DNA of 64,000 nt from Bacillota bacterium (GTDB lineage Bacteria > Bacillota > Clostridia > Lachnospirales > Anaerotignaceae). The DNA is taken from contig JAHZDZ010000006.1 of assembly GCA_019422105.1 (NCBI GenBank), forward strand, positions 160,432 to 224,431, read 5' to 3'. The number at the start of each line of letters is the position of its first letter. The first letter of the stretch is position 1. A program made the translations under genes and the position numbers. The notes under the pieces are model-generated. The model saw only the letters and a program-made list of their open reading frames with translations. It made no database searches and was not told where the DNA came from. Positions 51,591-60,468 of this stretch are shown here, in pieces.

Positions 51591-54227
51591 ATGAACTGGT
51601 ATAGCAGAGGTTTGAAGGAAGCGGAAACGGGGCTGAACACGGATTTTCAGTATGGGCTGACCCAGGCGGAGGCACAAAGGAGGCTTGAGGAATACGGAGA
51701 AAACAGTATCAGAGATGATAAAAAAAAGAAAAGCCTATTGATGCGTTTTTTGATGCAGCTCAATGATTTTATGGTAATTGTACTGATGATTGCGGCTGTT
51801 GTTTCCTTTGCAGTATCCTATTTGCAGGGGGAAACGGATTTTGTGGATTCGGCCATTATACTCATAATTGTTGTTTTAAACGCCGTATTGGGCATGGTTC
51901 AGGAGAGCAAGGCGGAAAAGGCAATAGAGGAGTTGAAAAACCTCTCCGCACCTATGGCAAGAGTTCTGCGAGAGGGCAGAATTATGGAGATAGATGCCAA
52001 GGAGGTAGTGGTAGGGGATATTCTTGTCATTGAAACGGGGGATTTCATATGCGCTGACGCCCGTTTAATTGAGGCGGTGAGTTTGAAGGCCGAGGAATCC
52101 TCCATTACAGGGGAATCTGTGGCGGTTGAGAAAAATGCGGGTGCCTTGTTTGCAGATGGGACAACCATAGGGGACAGAACCAATATGGTGCTGTCAACAT
52201 CCTATATCACCTATGGAAAAGGCAGGGCCGTTGTGACACAGACGGGAATGGATACGGAGGTAGGAAAGATAGCGGGTATTATGCTTGAGGAGGAAGAGGG
52301 ACAAACGCCCCTTCAAAAAAGGCTGGGCCAGACGGGAAAGACCCTTGGAACCGCGGCGGTTATTATCTGTCTTGTTATATTTCTCATGGGTGTTTATCGG
52401 AAAGCGGAGCCCTTTGAAATGTTTATGACCTCCATAAGTCTTGCTGTTGCGGCAATTCCAGAGGGTTTGCCCGCTATTGTCACCATAGTGCTTGCCATAG
52501 GCATGCAGCGGCTGTCTAAGAAGAATACCATAATCAGGAAGCTGCCGGCAGTTGAAACATTAGGAAGCGCTCAGATAATCTGCTCAGACAAAACAGGAAC
52601 ACTGACACAGAATAAAATGAGAGTAATGAAGGTGAGCGGTTACAGCCAATTTTTGGACAGGGACTTTGAGGCAAAAAGGGAGGTGCTGCAGCTATGCGCT
52701 CTGTGCAACGACAGCTATATGGACGGCAGCAGGGTTGTGGGCGAGCCGACAGAGGCGGCGCTGTCAGAGGCGGCCCAGGAATGCGGCGAAACCATAGAGG
52801 GACTTAAAACAGAATATCCAAGGTGCGGCGAGATTCCGTTTTCATCGGAGAGAAAGCTGATGACGACAGTACATAAGCTGAAAAACAATAAGTATTTGAT
52901 TGTGACAAAGGGAGCGCCTGAGATTCTCATTGGCAGATGTACCCACTGTATGGAGGGTAACCGTAAAGTGCCTTACAGTACAGATAAAAAGAAGAACACA
53001 AGAGAGCTTAATTTTCAGATGGCGGAAAACGCTCTGAGAGTAATAGCGGCAGCCTGCCGCGTCAGCGATTACCTTCCAAAGCTAGATAAAGCTGAGGAAG
53101 TGGAAAAAAATCTGGTGTTTGCCGGATTGGTGGGGATGATAGACCCGCCAAGGCCAGAGGTTATGGGGGCGGTTGCTACTTGTAAAAGAGCCGGTATCAA
53201 GCCTGTTATGATTACGGGAGATCATGCACTGACTGCTATGGCTATCGGACGGGAGCTGGGGATTTTTAACCATGGAGACTCCTATATGACAGGGGAAATG
53301 CTGGACAAGACGTCACAGGAGGATTTGTGCAATTCCATACAGGACTATTCTGTATTTGCCCGTGTGTCGCCTGAGCACAAGGTGCGCATTGTTAAGGCTT
53401 TTCAGAGAAACGGCAATATAGTGGCTATGACGGGGGACGGCGTCAATGACGCGCCGGCATTAAAGGCGGCGGATATTGGCTGCGCTATGGGCATGAACGG
53501 AACAGATGTGGCAAAGGGGGCGGCGGATATGATACTGACCGACGACAATTTTGCTACCATTGTGGAGGCGGTAAAGGAAGGAAGGGGTATCTATTCCAAT
53601 ATCAAAAAGGCGGTGCATTTTCTCCTTTCAAGTAATATTGGAGAGATATTGACCATATTTTTAGCAATGGTGTTTGGGTGGAGTACGCCCTTATTGCCCA
53701 TTCAGCTTTTATGGGTCAACCTGGTGACGGATTCCCTGCCCGCCATTGCATTGGGCCTGGATCCTGCGGAGGAAAATATTATGGAGCAGAAGCCTCTGAA
53801 GGCCAATGCCAGCCTGTTTGCTGACGGACTGGGTGAGAGAATTGCGCTGGAGGGCTGTATGATAGGACTTTTGGCATTGATTGCCTTTGCCATAGGACAT
53901 ATCTATTTTGACATGGAGATAGGACACCGCTATGGGCATACCATGGCCTTTGCTGTGCTGAGCATTTCAGAACTGGTACATGCCTTTAACATGAGAAGCG
54001 ACAGATCTATTTTCAAAATCCATATTCTGAGCAATAAATGGCTGGTGGGAGCGTTTATCATAGGCGTGCTGCTTCAGGTAAGCGTTATATCTATTGCGCC
54101 TCTCGCAAAAATATTCCTTGTCAATCCTTTGAATATGGAGCAGTGGCTTATTGTAGCAGGGCTATGTCTTGTACCTGTTATTGTGGTGGAGTTGGAAAAG
54201 CTCAGCTGGAGGGTGAAGATGAGATAG
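51591..54227 (+). CDS. Calcium-type P-type cation-transporting ATPase
   Basis: An 878-aa P2-type ATPase pumping calcium or a related cation. Motifs are actuator TGESVAVE, TM4 AAIPEGLPAIVTIVLAIG, phosphorylation site CSDKTGTLTQNK, KGAPEIL for nucleotide binding, and MTGDGVNDAPALKAADIG. Ten helices are apparent, with TM5-6 containing SSNIGEILTIFLAM and LLWVNLVTDSLPA, residues typical of SERCA/PMCA-type calcium sites. The ATG at 51591 is preferred over 51555 because GGAG precedes it by about 10 bases and the start MNWYSRG is family-like. It ends at a palindromic terminator. Confidence 0.92.
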   Translation: MNWYSRGLKEAETGLNTDFQYGLTQAEAQRRLEEYGENSIRDDKKKKSLLMRFLMQLNDFMVIVLMIAAVVSFAVSYLQGETDFVDSAIILIIVVLNAVLGMVQESKAEKAIEELKNLSAPMARVLREGRIMEIDAKEVVVGDILVIETGDFICADARLIEAVSLKAEESSITGESVAVEKNAGALFADGTTIGDRTNMVLSTSYITYGKGRAVVTQTGMDTEVGKIAGIMLEEEEGQTPLQKRLGQTGKTLGTAAVIICLVIFLMGVYRKAEPFEMFMTSISLAVAAIPEGLPAIVTIVLAIGMQRLSKKNTIIRKLPAVETLGSAQIICSDKTGTLTQNKMRVMKVSGYSQFLDRDFEAKREVLQLCALCNDSYMDGSRVVGEPTEAALSEAAQECGETIEGLKTEYPRCGEIPFSSERKLMTTVHKLKNNKYLIVTKGAPEILIGRCTHCMEGNRKVPYSTDKKKNTRELNFQMAENALRVIAAACRVSDYLPKLDKAEEVEKNLVFAGLVGMIDPPRPEVMGAVATCKRAGIKPVMITGDHALTAMAIGRELGIFNHGDSYMTGEMLDKTSQEDLCNSIQDYSVFARVSPEHKVRIVKAFQRNGNIVAMTGDGVNDAPALKAADIGCAMGMNGTDVAKGAADMILTDDNFATIVEAVKEGRGIYSNIKKAVHFLLSSNIGEILTIFLAMVFGWSTPLLPIQLLWVNLVTDSLPAIALGLDPAEENIMEQKPLKANASLFADGLGERIALEGCMIGLLALIAFAIGHIYFDMEIGHRYGHTMAFAVLSISELVHAFNMRSDRSIFKIHILSNKWLVGAFIIGVLLQVSVISIAPLAKIFLVNPLNMEQWLIVAGLCLVPVIVVELEKLSWRVKMR

Positions 54228-54297
54228 AAGGGGAGAAGGGATATGATTTTAAAAAAGAAATAGCCAGATGAACAAAATAAACTCATAAAGTATTACT

Positions 54298-54336
54298 TAA
54301 AAAACCGGCTGAAAAAATTTTTTCAGCCGGTTTCAT
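54298..54336. terminator. Bidirectional terminator between the P-ATPase and CarD genes
   Basis: A 16-bp perfect palindrome, AAACCGGCTGAAAAAA / TTTTTTCAGCCGGTTT (54301-54332), lies between the converging genes. Confidence 0.85.
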
Positions 54337-54521
54337 GCGGTAAAAAAGTTAAATTTATTATGTCCCCGAAGTTATACGGGACTTCCTCCGTAACCCTGTG
54401 GTTGGTTCCCAAAAGTCTTTGATTTGCTTTTTTTAAAAGCGGATGGGCTTGTGCAATGCCTAAGGCTGAAACAGATTTATTTTCGCCTGCTTTGGTGTAT
54501 TTTCTTAACCGTCCATATGTG

Positions 54522-55049
54522 TCAAATGACAGTGTATTCTTCCTTTAATGCGTTTTTGATATAATCGGAAACATCTTCCCGTGCTATATGCAGGGCGACA
54601 GCCAGTTCCCCGTAAAGTATTGCTTCTGCCCGCTTTTTATATTTTTCTTCAATTTTTCCCGGATTCCTGCCCGCTTTCCTGGCGGCTTCGTTTTTAAGAT
54701 ATATGGTCTTAATCAAGCATATTAAATCCTCGCAGGTGTGGGAGAGAAAGTAGGACTGATAGTAGTCCATCAGAGAATGGGAGCTTTTGATATTGTGCGC
54801 CTCCTCATCTATTTTTCTCTCAAGCGATGGTATCAGCCGTATAAATTCCCCGGCCTCCTCTCTTGTGAGAATGGGGCGCATAAAGACTCTTGTGTCCACA
54901 GGGGTATAAATAACCTCGGAGCTGAAAGCGGGCGTGAGGGTATAATATAGCCTGCTATTCTCTAAAGAGGCAAGCCGGGGAGTTCCTATTGCAGTTACTC
55001 TGCAAACACCCGTATCCCCATAAATAATAAAATCTCCAACCTGAAACAT
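54522..55049 (-). CDS. CarD family transcriptional regulator
   Basis: A 175-aa protein. The N-terminal RNA polymerase interaction domain (about 1-65) reads FQVGDFIIYGDTGVCRVTAI, typical of the CarD/CdnL/TRCF fold, followed by RLYYTLTPAF and EVIYTPVDT. The C-terminal half is helical and basic, with EEKYKKRAEAILYGELAVAL, as in DNA-binding CarD proteins. These bind the polymerase beta subunit and stabilise open complexes. A small gene lies just upstream in the same direction, 16 bases away. The promoter at 55347-55376 probably serves both. Confidence 0.85.
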   Translation of the reverse strand: MFQVGDFIIYGDTGVCRVTAIGTPRLASLENSRLYYTLTPAFSSEVIYTPVDTRVFMRPILTREEAGEFIRLIPSLERKIDEEAHNIKSSHSLMDYYQSYFLSHTCEDLICLIKTIYLKNEAARKAGRNPGKIEEKYKKRAEAILYGELAVALHIAREDVSDYIKNALKEEYTVI

Positions 55050-55065
55050 ATGGCATCAACCTCAA

Positions 55066-55305
55066 TTATTTTAAATAGTCCCCTAAGGAATAGGAATTAT
55101 ACTGTTTTCTTATTTTCAAAACGACTGAGCCGTCAGGCAAAACAGTTTCCTCATCAACGGTATATTTCAATTTCCGTTTTTCCAGTATCGCTTTGTAGCC
55201 CTCGACTTCCTTTTTTACCAGGGATGCGGCTTGTGAGCGTCCGATATCCTCTTTTATCTCAAAATGTATGGTCTGCTCCAGGCAGGCGGCTTTAATTCTT
55301 TTCAT
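55066..55305 (-). CDS. Hypothetical protein, 79 aa
   Basis: A small soluble, basic protein with no signal peptide or membrane helix. It has AACLEQTIHFEIKEDIGR, then a helix rich in Lys/Glu and two strands ending VLKIRKQYNSYSLGDYLK. I do not recognise a family. AAGGAGG lies 9 bases before the ATG and a promoter with 18-base spacing lies above it, so it is a real gene. It is co-transcribed with the CarD-type gene; a partner role is possible but unsupported. Confidence 0.75.
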   Translation of the reverse strand: MKRIKAACLEQTIHFEIKEDIGRSQAASLVKKEVEGYKAILEKRKLKYTVDEETVLPDGSVVLKIRKQYNSYSLGDYLK

Positions 55306-55346
55306 GCTGATATACCTCCTTATTTCTTTATACTTTTCTTATAATA

Positions 55347-55376
55347 ATTGTAACATTTTTTGAAAAAGTCTTTCAA
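55347..55376 (-). promoter_or_regulatory. Sigma-A promoter for the small gene and CarD gene
   Basis: On the minus strand TTGAAA (55376-55371), 18-base spacer, TACAAT (55352-55347). Confidence 0.6.
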
Positions 55377-55492
55377 ATGGGAATTTTACAGCATTTAAAA
55401 TTTTGTGAAAGATTCATAAACAGCAGTCCCTTTCTATTTGTGAACAAATCCTATATTGAGAGATTACCGCAATGTAAATAATAAGCGTTGGC

Positions 55493-55511
55493 GGCAGACG
55501 GCTGCCTTTTT
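55493..55511 (+). terminator. Hairpin with T-run in the spacer before uppP
   Basis: GGCAG / CTGCC stem with an ACGG loop, then five T residues. No gene precedes it on the plus strand, so it may end an unannotated short transcript. The rest of 55306-55748 is A/T-rich with no supportable gene. Confidence 0.45.
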
Positions 55512-55748
55512 GATTGTGCATTTTTCCGTTTTTTATAAAGCTGAGGCTTTCTGTTTCCAAAAATCGTCTATATTTGAAATGGAATTCAAAAAATGATAGA
55601 GGGATGGAGGCTGTATTTTGTCAGATTAATGAAATTTTAACCTTTTTGTATTTGAAAATATTGTTAAAGTTTGATAAAATAAAAAACATGTTTTGAGAAT
55701 TGCACCATTATACTGTATTGTGCAGGAAAATTTTGGGAGGATAGGATA

Positions 55749-56594
55749 ATGAACTTTATAGAGATTTTAAAGGCGGTCTTTCTTGGCATTGTGGAGGGTA
55801 TTACGGAATGGCTTCCTATAAGCAGTACAGGACATATGATTCTGGTGGATGAGTTCTTAAAGCTGAATGTTACGGAGGAATTTAAAAACCTGCTTCTGGT
55901 CGTTATACAGTTGGGTGCTATTATGGCCGTTGTCGTGCTGTATTTTCATAAACTGAATCCTTTTTCCAGAAGTAAGACAAGAAGGGAAAATGAGGCGACT
56001 TTCCGTCTTTGGCTGAAGGTAGCGGTGGCGTCGGTACCGGCTGCGATTATCGGTCTTTTGTTTGACGATATGATTGAGGCTAAATTTTTGAATTCCATAA
56101 CGGTAGCGGTTATGCTTATTGTGTACGGCGTACTTTTTATAGTAATAGAAAACCGCAATAAACATCAGTGGCCGAGAATCAATGATTTAAACCATATAGA
56201 CTACAGCACGGCGCTGTTCATAGGCGTTTTTCAGGTGCTTGCCCTGATTCCGGGTACCTCTCGTTCCGGCGCTACCATTATTGGTGCGATTCTTGTCGGT
56301 ACTTCAAGGTTTGTGGCCACGGAATTTACTTTTTTTCTGGCAATACCGGTTATGTTTGGAGCAAGCCTCCTGAAAATTGTGAAATTCGGCATCCATTTTA
56401 CAGCTCCCGAGGTTGCCATTTTGGTAACCGGCATGATTGTGGCCTTTGTCGTTTCCATTATTGCCATCAAATTTCTGTTGGGCTATATCAAAAAGCATGA
56501 CTTTAAGACATTTGGCTATTACAGGATTGTTTTGGGTATTATTGTTCTGGTCTACTTCCTTGGCGTCAAGCCGCTTCTTATACCGGCGACTTAA
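55749..56594 (+). CDS. uppP: Undecaprenyl-diphosphate phosphatase
   Basis: A 281-aa membrane enzyme that dephosphorylates undecaprenyl pyrophosphate, recycling the carrier used for peptidoglycan and wall polymers; it also gives bacitracin resistance. Signature motifs are VEGITEWLPISSTGHM near residue 20 and LIPGTSRSGATIIGAIL near residue 165. About eight hydrophobic segments. GGGAGG precedes the ATG. It is monocistronic and ends at a hairpin. It supplies the lipid carrier for the polymer genes elsewhere in the window. Confidence 0.95.
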   Translation: MNFIEILKAVFLGIVEGITEWLPISSTGHMILVDEFLKLNVTEEFKNLLLVVIQLGAIMAVVVLYFHKLNPFSRSKTRRENEATFRLWLKVAVASVPAAIIGLLFDDMIEAKFLNSITVAVMLIVYGVLFIVIENRNKHQWPRINDLNHIDYSTALFIGVFQVLALIPGTSRSGATIIGAILVGTSRFVATEFTFFLAIPVMFGASLLKIVKFGIHFTAPEVAILVTGMIVAFVVSIIAIKFLLGYIKKHDFKTFGYYRIVLGIIVLVYFLGVKPLLIPAT

Positions 56595-56658
56595 TGATAT
56601 GAAAACGGACAGAGGGACGGTTTCTATAAAAGAATGGTTGCTCCATCTGTAAAAAGCG

Positions 56659-56700
56659 AAGTGACGGAAAACGCGGAGGCGTGTTTCTGTCACTTTTGTT
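56659..56700 (+). terminator. Terminator after uppP
   Basis: AAGTGACGGAAAACGC pairs with GCGTGTTTCTGTCACTT (one bulge or mismatch), GGAG loop, then TTGTTTT. Confidence 0.75.
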
Positions 56701-56829
56701 TTGCAGTAATTGCGGGAAGAGTAAAATAGGCGAGACCGAATTATCGAAGGGATGGAGCGGTGAATATAGAATAAAGTATTTTTTTCTGAATTGTGGTATA
56801 CTTACTACTGTGAATGGAGGCGGTTAATA

Positions 56830-58074
56830 ATGGCGGACAGTTTTTTTGCGAACAACAGATTAAAAATGGACAATTATATGGCGGATGGCAGTGTACTTCT
56901 CTTATTTGCCGGATTTGCTCCGGTAAAGAGGGGAGATGAGCGCTATCCTTTTTCGCCTGACAGGAATTTTTATTATATGACGGGAATTGAAAGGGAAAAC
57001 TGTATTTTCCTTATGGGTAAAAAGGAGGACGCCGCTAGGACAGTCCTATATATAGAAAGGGACAACGGGCCCATGGCAAAATGGACAGGCGCAAATTTGA
57101 CGGAAAGAGAGGCATATGAAAGCTCAGACATAGAGGAAATCAAATATCTGGATGAATTTGAGGTGGACTTCTCCGCATATCTTTTTAAAAATGAAATCAA
57201 CACCTTGTATTTGGACTTGGAGAGGCGGGATTTAAAAAGCGCCGCAACACAGGCACAGGCTTTTGCCGCAGAGATCAGTCAAAAATTTCCTGCTATGAAG
57301 CTCATAGACATTTATCCTGTGTTTTCTGCTCTGAGAAGGAAAAAGGAACCCCTTGAGATAGAGCGTATAAGAAAAGCCATTGCCATTACTGCGGACGGTG
57401 TCAGGGAAATGATGCGGCATGCCAGGCCCGGTATGATGGAATATGAAATAGAAGCCTATTTTGATTATGTACTGAAAAAAAACGGCGTGAAGCAACTGGC
57501 ATTCCAGTCCATAGCCGCCTGTGGGAAAAACGGTACCATACTGCATTATACAGACAACAATCAAAGGACAGAGGACGGCGATTTGATACTTTTTGATGTG
57601 GGCGCTCAATATGAGTGGTATAACGGCGACATTTCAAGAACATTTCCTGTAAACGGCAGGTTTACAAAGCGGCAGAGAGAAATTTATGAGATAGTGCTTT
57701 CAGGGCAGAAAAAGGTGATGGATGCCATAAAACCGGGCGTTCCCTTCCGGCAATTAAATGAAATATTAAAGGATCATTATTTTATGGAGCTTCAGAAAAT
57801 TGGCCTTGTGTCCTGTAGAGAGGAAGTAGCGCGCTATTATTTCCATAGTGTCAGCCATTATCTGGGCGCGGAAACCCATGATGCCGGAAGCTATGATGTC
57901 TTATTGGAGGAGGGCATGGTGCTGACGGTGGAGCCGGGGCTTTATATTGAGGAGTATGGTATTGGCATACGTATTGAGGATGATATTCTTGTGACAAAGG
58001 ACGGGTATGAAAATCTTTCTGAGGGATTGCCGAAGACGGTGGAGGATATAGAAGCTTTTATGGCGGGAGTATGA
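56830..58074 (+). CDS. M24 family aminopeptidase P (Xaa-Pro aminopeptidase)
   Basis: A 414-aa metallopeptidase that removes an N-terminal residue before proline. The N-terminal AMP_N domain is at about 1-150. The M24 domain (about 170-410) shows the metal ligands: ILFDVGAQYEWYNGDISR (two aspartates), SHYLGAETHDAGSYD (histidine), VLTVEPGLYIEEYG (glutamate) and GIRIEDDILVT (glutamate). The ATG at 56830 is chosen because GGAGGCGG precedes it; the longer frame from 56791 lacks one. The next gene starts 1 base after its stop codon, so they are co-transcribed. Confidence 0.9.
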   Translation: MADSFFANNRLKMDNYMADGSVLLLFAGFAPVKRGDERYPFSPDRNFYYMTGIERENCIFLMGKKEDAARTVLYIERDNGPMAKWTGANLTEREAYESSDIEEIKYLDEFEVDFSAYLFKNEINTLYLDLERRDLKSAATQAQAFAAEISQKFPAMKLIDIYPVFSALRRKKEPLEIERIRKAIAITADGVREMMRHARPGMMEYEIEAYFDYVLKKNGVKQLAFQSIAACGKNGTILHYTDNNQRTEDGDLILFDVGAQYEWYNGDISRTFPVNGRFTKRQREIYEIVLSGQKKVMDAIKPGVPFRQLNEILKDHYFMELQKIGLVSCREEVARYYFHSVSHYLGAETHDAGSYDVLLEEGMVLTVEPGLYIEEYGIGIRIEDDILVTKDGYENLSEGLPKTVEDIEAFMAGV

Positions 58075-58075
58075 C

Positions 58076-58801
58076 ATGGAAAAATTTATGGAGTCTGATT
58101 TATACGGTCCTGTATCCGATTTTCTTGTTTCATTGGGCTATGAGGTGAAAAGCGAAGTGAAGGATTGTGATATTGCGGCCAGAAGAGGGGATGACCTCCT
58201 GATTGTAGAGATGAAGCGGGCTTTTAATTTGAAACTGGTATATCAGGCAATAGACAGGCAAAAGCTCTGCCCTGATGTCTTTGTGGCCATACCAAGGCCT
58301 CAAAAGGGTCAGAGGGACAGCACCTGGCGCAATATGACAGCACTTTTAAGAAGGCTTGATTTGGGCCTTATTACGGTAGCTTTGGAGAGTGAGACTAAGA
58401 ATGTGGAAGTAGTATTGGAGCCGGGGAATGGAAAAGCCGGAAAAAACAGAGAAAAGAAAAAGCTGCTGTTGTCGGAATTTGACGGGCGCAGCGGGGAGTA
58501 CAATAAAGGCGGCGTATCCAGAAAAAAAATTGTGACGGCATATCGGGAAAAATCCATAGAGCTTGCCTGTGCACTCATGCAGATGGGACAGTGCTCTCCA
58601 AAGGAATTGAGGGAGCTGGGTTTTGAGGAAAAGTGTGTTTCCATATTGCGGGCTAACTATTATAAATGGTTTGAACGGGTGGAAAAGGGCGTTTATACGG
58701 TCAGTGAAAAAGGGAGAGAGGAAGTGCTTCAAGGAGAATTTCAAAGACTTGGAGTATTTTATTTGAAAAAGTACCAAAAGGACATCGCCGAGGAGAAATG
58801 A
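58076..58801 (+). CDS. DUF2161 family protein, putative PD-(D/E)XK phosphodiesterase
   Basis: A 241-aa protein. The N-terminal region (about 1-125) has the nuclease-like core YEVKSEVKDCDIAARRGDDL followed by LIVEMKRAF, giving the D-x(n)-E-x-K arrangement of PD-(D/E)XK enzymes. The C-terminal part (about 150-241) looks like a winged-helix segment (ACALMQMGQCSPKELRELG, then VEKGVYTVSEKGREEV). I recognise the DUF2161 pattern; the biochemical role of the family is not established. It is co-transcribed with the aminopeptidase gene. A DNA repair or restriction function is only a guess. Confidence 0.75.
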   Translation: MEKFMESDLYGPVSDFLVSLGYEVKSEVKDCDIAARRGDDLLIVEMKRAFNLKLVYQAIDRQKLCPDVFVAIPRPQKGQRDSTWRNMTALLRRLDLGLITVALESETKNVEVVLEPGNGKAGKNREKKKLLLSEFDGRSGEYNKGGVSRKKIVTAYREKSIELACALMQMGQCSPKELRELGFEEKCVSILRANYYKWFERVEKGVYTVSEKGREEVLQGEFQRLGVFYLKKYQKDIAEEK

Positions 58802-59043
58802 TAAAGGCACGAATGGGTCAGCAATACGTGTTTCAGCGGTTTCTTTTTGTGTGATGTTAACTGCGGTGAGATTGTGTTGCTTTGATGAGGATTTTTTGTT
58901 ATTTCATAATGGATGGAAAAAGAAAAGAGTTGAAAGGAAAATGCCGCCCAGAAGGCGGATTGAATGAAGGAAATAAAAGTTTAATGGATTCTTAAAAAAT
59001 GTCGAGGCTGTGCTCTGAAAAAACAATACAATAATAGTTTCAT
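58802..59043. other. Spacer between the DUF2161 gene and the fba terminator
   Basis: About 240 bases with a CCGCC / GGCGG hairpin near 58945 lacking a T-run. No gene is supported. Confidence 0.4.
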
Positions 59044-59084
59044 AAATAAAGAAAGCTTGATGTACAAGCTTTCTTTATTTTAAT
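59044..59084. terminator. Bidirectional terminator beside fba
   Basis: A 16-bp perfect stem AAATAAAGAAAGCTTG / CAAGCTTTCTTTATTT with an ATGTA loop. Its core AAAGAAAGCTTG is the same as in the terminator at 39042-39070. Confidence 0.8.
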
Positions 59085-59131
59085 GTTTTTCATGAAAGTC
59101 AAGGAAGGCCCTTTTTTTATATCACCGTTTT

Positions 59132-60079
59132 TCAGTTCATGGAATTGGTGGAACCGATAACATTTTGAATTTTAGACTCTACCATTTTTTCAATATAGTC
59201 CCTTGCCTCTCCCAAATAGCCTCTGGGGTCAAAGGCTTCCGGTTTTTCTGCAAAGCTCTTTCTGATTGCAGCTGTCATGGCAAGACGAATGTCTGTATCC
59301 ATGTTAATTTTACATACGGCCATAGAAGCTGCTTTGCGGAGCATTTCCGCAGGGATGCCCTTTGCGCCGTCAATTTTGCCGCCGAATTGATTGCAGGTTT
59401 GAACGGATTCGGGGTCAACGGAGGATGCACCGTGGAGTACAATTGGATAGTCATGGAATCCGGCCTCTTCCAGTTTTTTAGTAATGGTTTCCAGCCTGTC
59501 AAAATCAAGCTTTGCTTCTCCTTTAAATTTGTAAGCGCCATGGCTTGTGCCAATTGCGATTGCCAGGGAGTCTACGCCCGTACGCTTCACAAAATCTACG
59601 GCCTGATCAGGGTCTGTGTAGGTAGCGTTGGCAGCAGAAACATTGACGTCATCCTCAACGCCTGCAAGTTTGCCAAGCTCTGCCTCAACGACAATTCCTC
59701 TTTGATGACAGTAATCAACCACTTCCTTTGTTTTTGCCACATTTTCTTCATAGTCAAAGTGAGAACCGTCAAACATAATAGAGGTAAAGCCAGCCTCTAC
59801 GCACGCCTTGCAGGTTTCAAAATCAGGACCATGATCCAGATGAAGGGCGATGTCAAGACCTGTCTCGGCGACAGCTGCGTCGACCATGCCTTTTAAGTAG
59901 AGGGGATGTGCATATTTTAAAGCGCTTTTGGAAACCTGAAGGATCACTGCAGAATTTTGTTTTTTTGCAGCGTTTACAACACCCTGTATAATTTCCATGT
60001 TGTTGATATTGAATGCTCCAATTGCGTACTTGCCTTCAAAAGCTTTTTTAAACATTTCGGTTGTTGTTACTAATGCCAT
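59132..60079 (-). CDS. fba: Class II fructose-1,6-bisphosphate aldolase
   Basis: A 315-aa zinc-dependent aldolase of glycolysis, splitting fructose 1,6-bisphosphate to dihydroxyacetone phosphate and glyceraldehyde 3-phosphate. Motifs are AIGAFNINNMEIIQGVV at the N-terminus, DIALHLDHGPDFETCKACVE with the catalytic Asp and zinc His, VEAELGKLAGVEDD, AIAIGTSHGAYKFKGE and IVLHGASSVDPE, with INMDTDIRLA near the C-terminus. The ATG follows AAAGGTGG. A strong promoter and a strong terminator bound the gene, so it is monocistronic. Confidence 0.96.
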   Translation of the reverse strand: MALVTTTEMFKKAFEGKYAIGAFNINNMEIIQGVVNAAKKQNSAVILQVSKSALKYAHPLYLKGMVDAAVAETGLDIALHLDHGPDFETCKACVEAGFTSIMFDGSHFDYEENVAKTKEVVDYCHQRGIVVEAELGKLAGVEDDVNVSAANATYTDPDQAVDFVKRTGVDSLAIAIGTSHGAYKFKGEAKLDFDRLETITKKLEEAGFHDYPIVLHGASSVDPESVQTCNQFGGKIDGAKGIPAEMLRKAASMAVCKINMDTDIRLAMTAAIRKSFAEKPEAFDPRGYLGEARDYIEKMVESKIQNVIGSTNSMN

Positions 60080-60126
60080 TTACTTAACCACCTTTCGATT
60101 TTTCGTTGACACGCTGTTTCAATTTG

Positions 60127-60155
60127 ATTATAATACGATATTCAGATGGTGACAA
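60127..60155 (-). promoter_or_regulatory. Sigma-A promoter for fba
   Basis: On the minus strand TTGTCA (60155-60150), 17-base spacer, perfect TATAAT (60132-60127). Confidence 0.8.
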
Positions 60156-60424
60156 GTCAATAAAGTATTCTGAAACCATTTTGTTCAAATCTCTGTTTTT
60201 TATACGGTTCTTCGGTATAGCGATATGAGGGAATTGAAATAATCCTATTCGCTTCAGCGGAACTATCTCAAAGCCTATGCAGGTGAGCTTGTAGGTGTGC
60301 CTCTTAAGATTCGCCCGCTTCGTTTATCCGCGGAAAGCGGGAGAATCCGAATAAGAATTAAACCGGCTGCTTTGCGGACACGGAAAATTTCTTTTAAGGA
60401 ATCGAGGAGCAACGCATAAATTTA
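60156..60424. other. Spacer between fba and lspA promoters
   Basis: About 270 bases with no gene. Its segment near 60391-60415 resembles 63881-63906 (about 20 of 25 bases), pointing to a degenerate dispersed repeat. Confidence 0.4.
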
Positions 60425-60433
60425 TGTTATAAT
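60425..60433 (+). promoter_or_regulatory. Extended -10 promoter for lspA
   Basis: TGTTATAAT, a TGn-extended perfect -10, about 35 bases before lspA. Confidence 0.55.
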
Positions 60434-60468
60434 AAAATAAATAATACGCCAATTTCCTGAAAAAGGAG

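Noticed and set aside
55514..55696. Small plus-strand frame before uppP
   Set aside because: It has no ribosome site, lies in A/T-rich spacer and translates to unstructured sequence.
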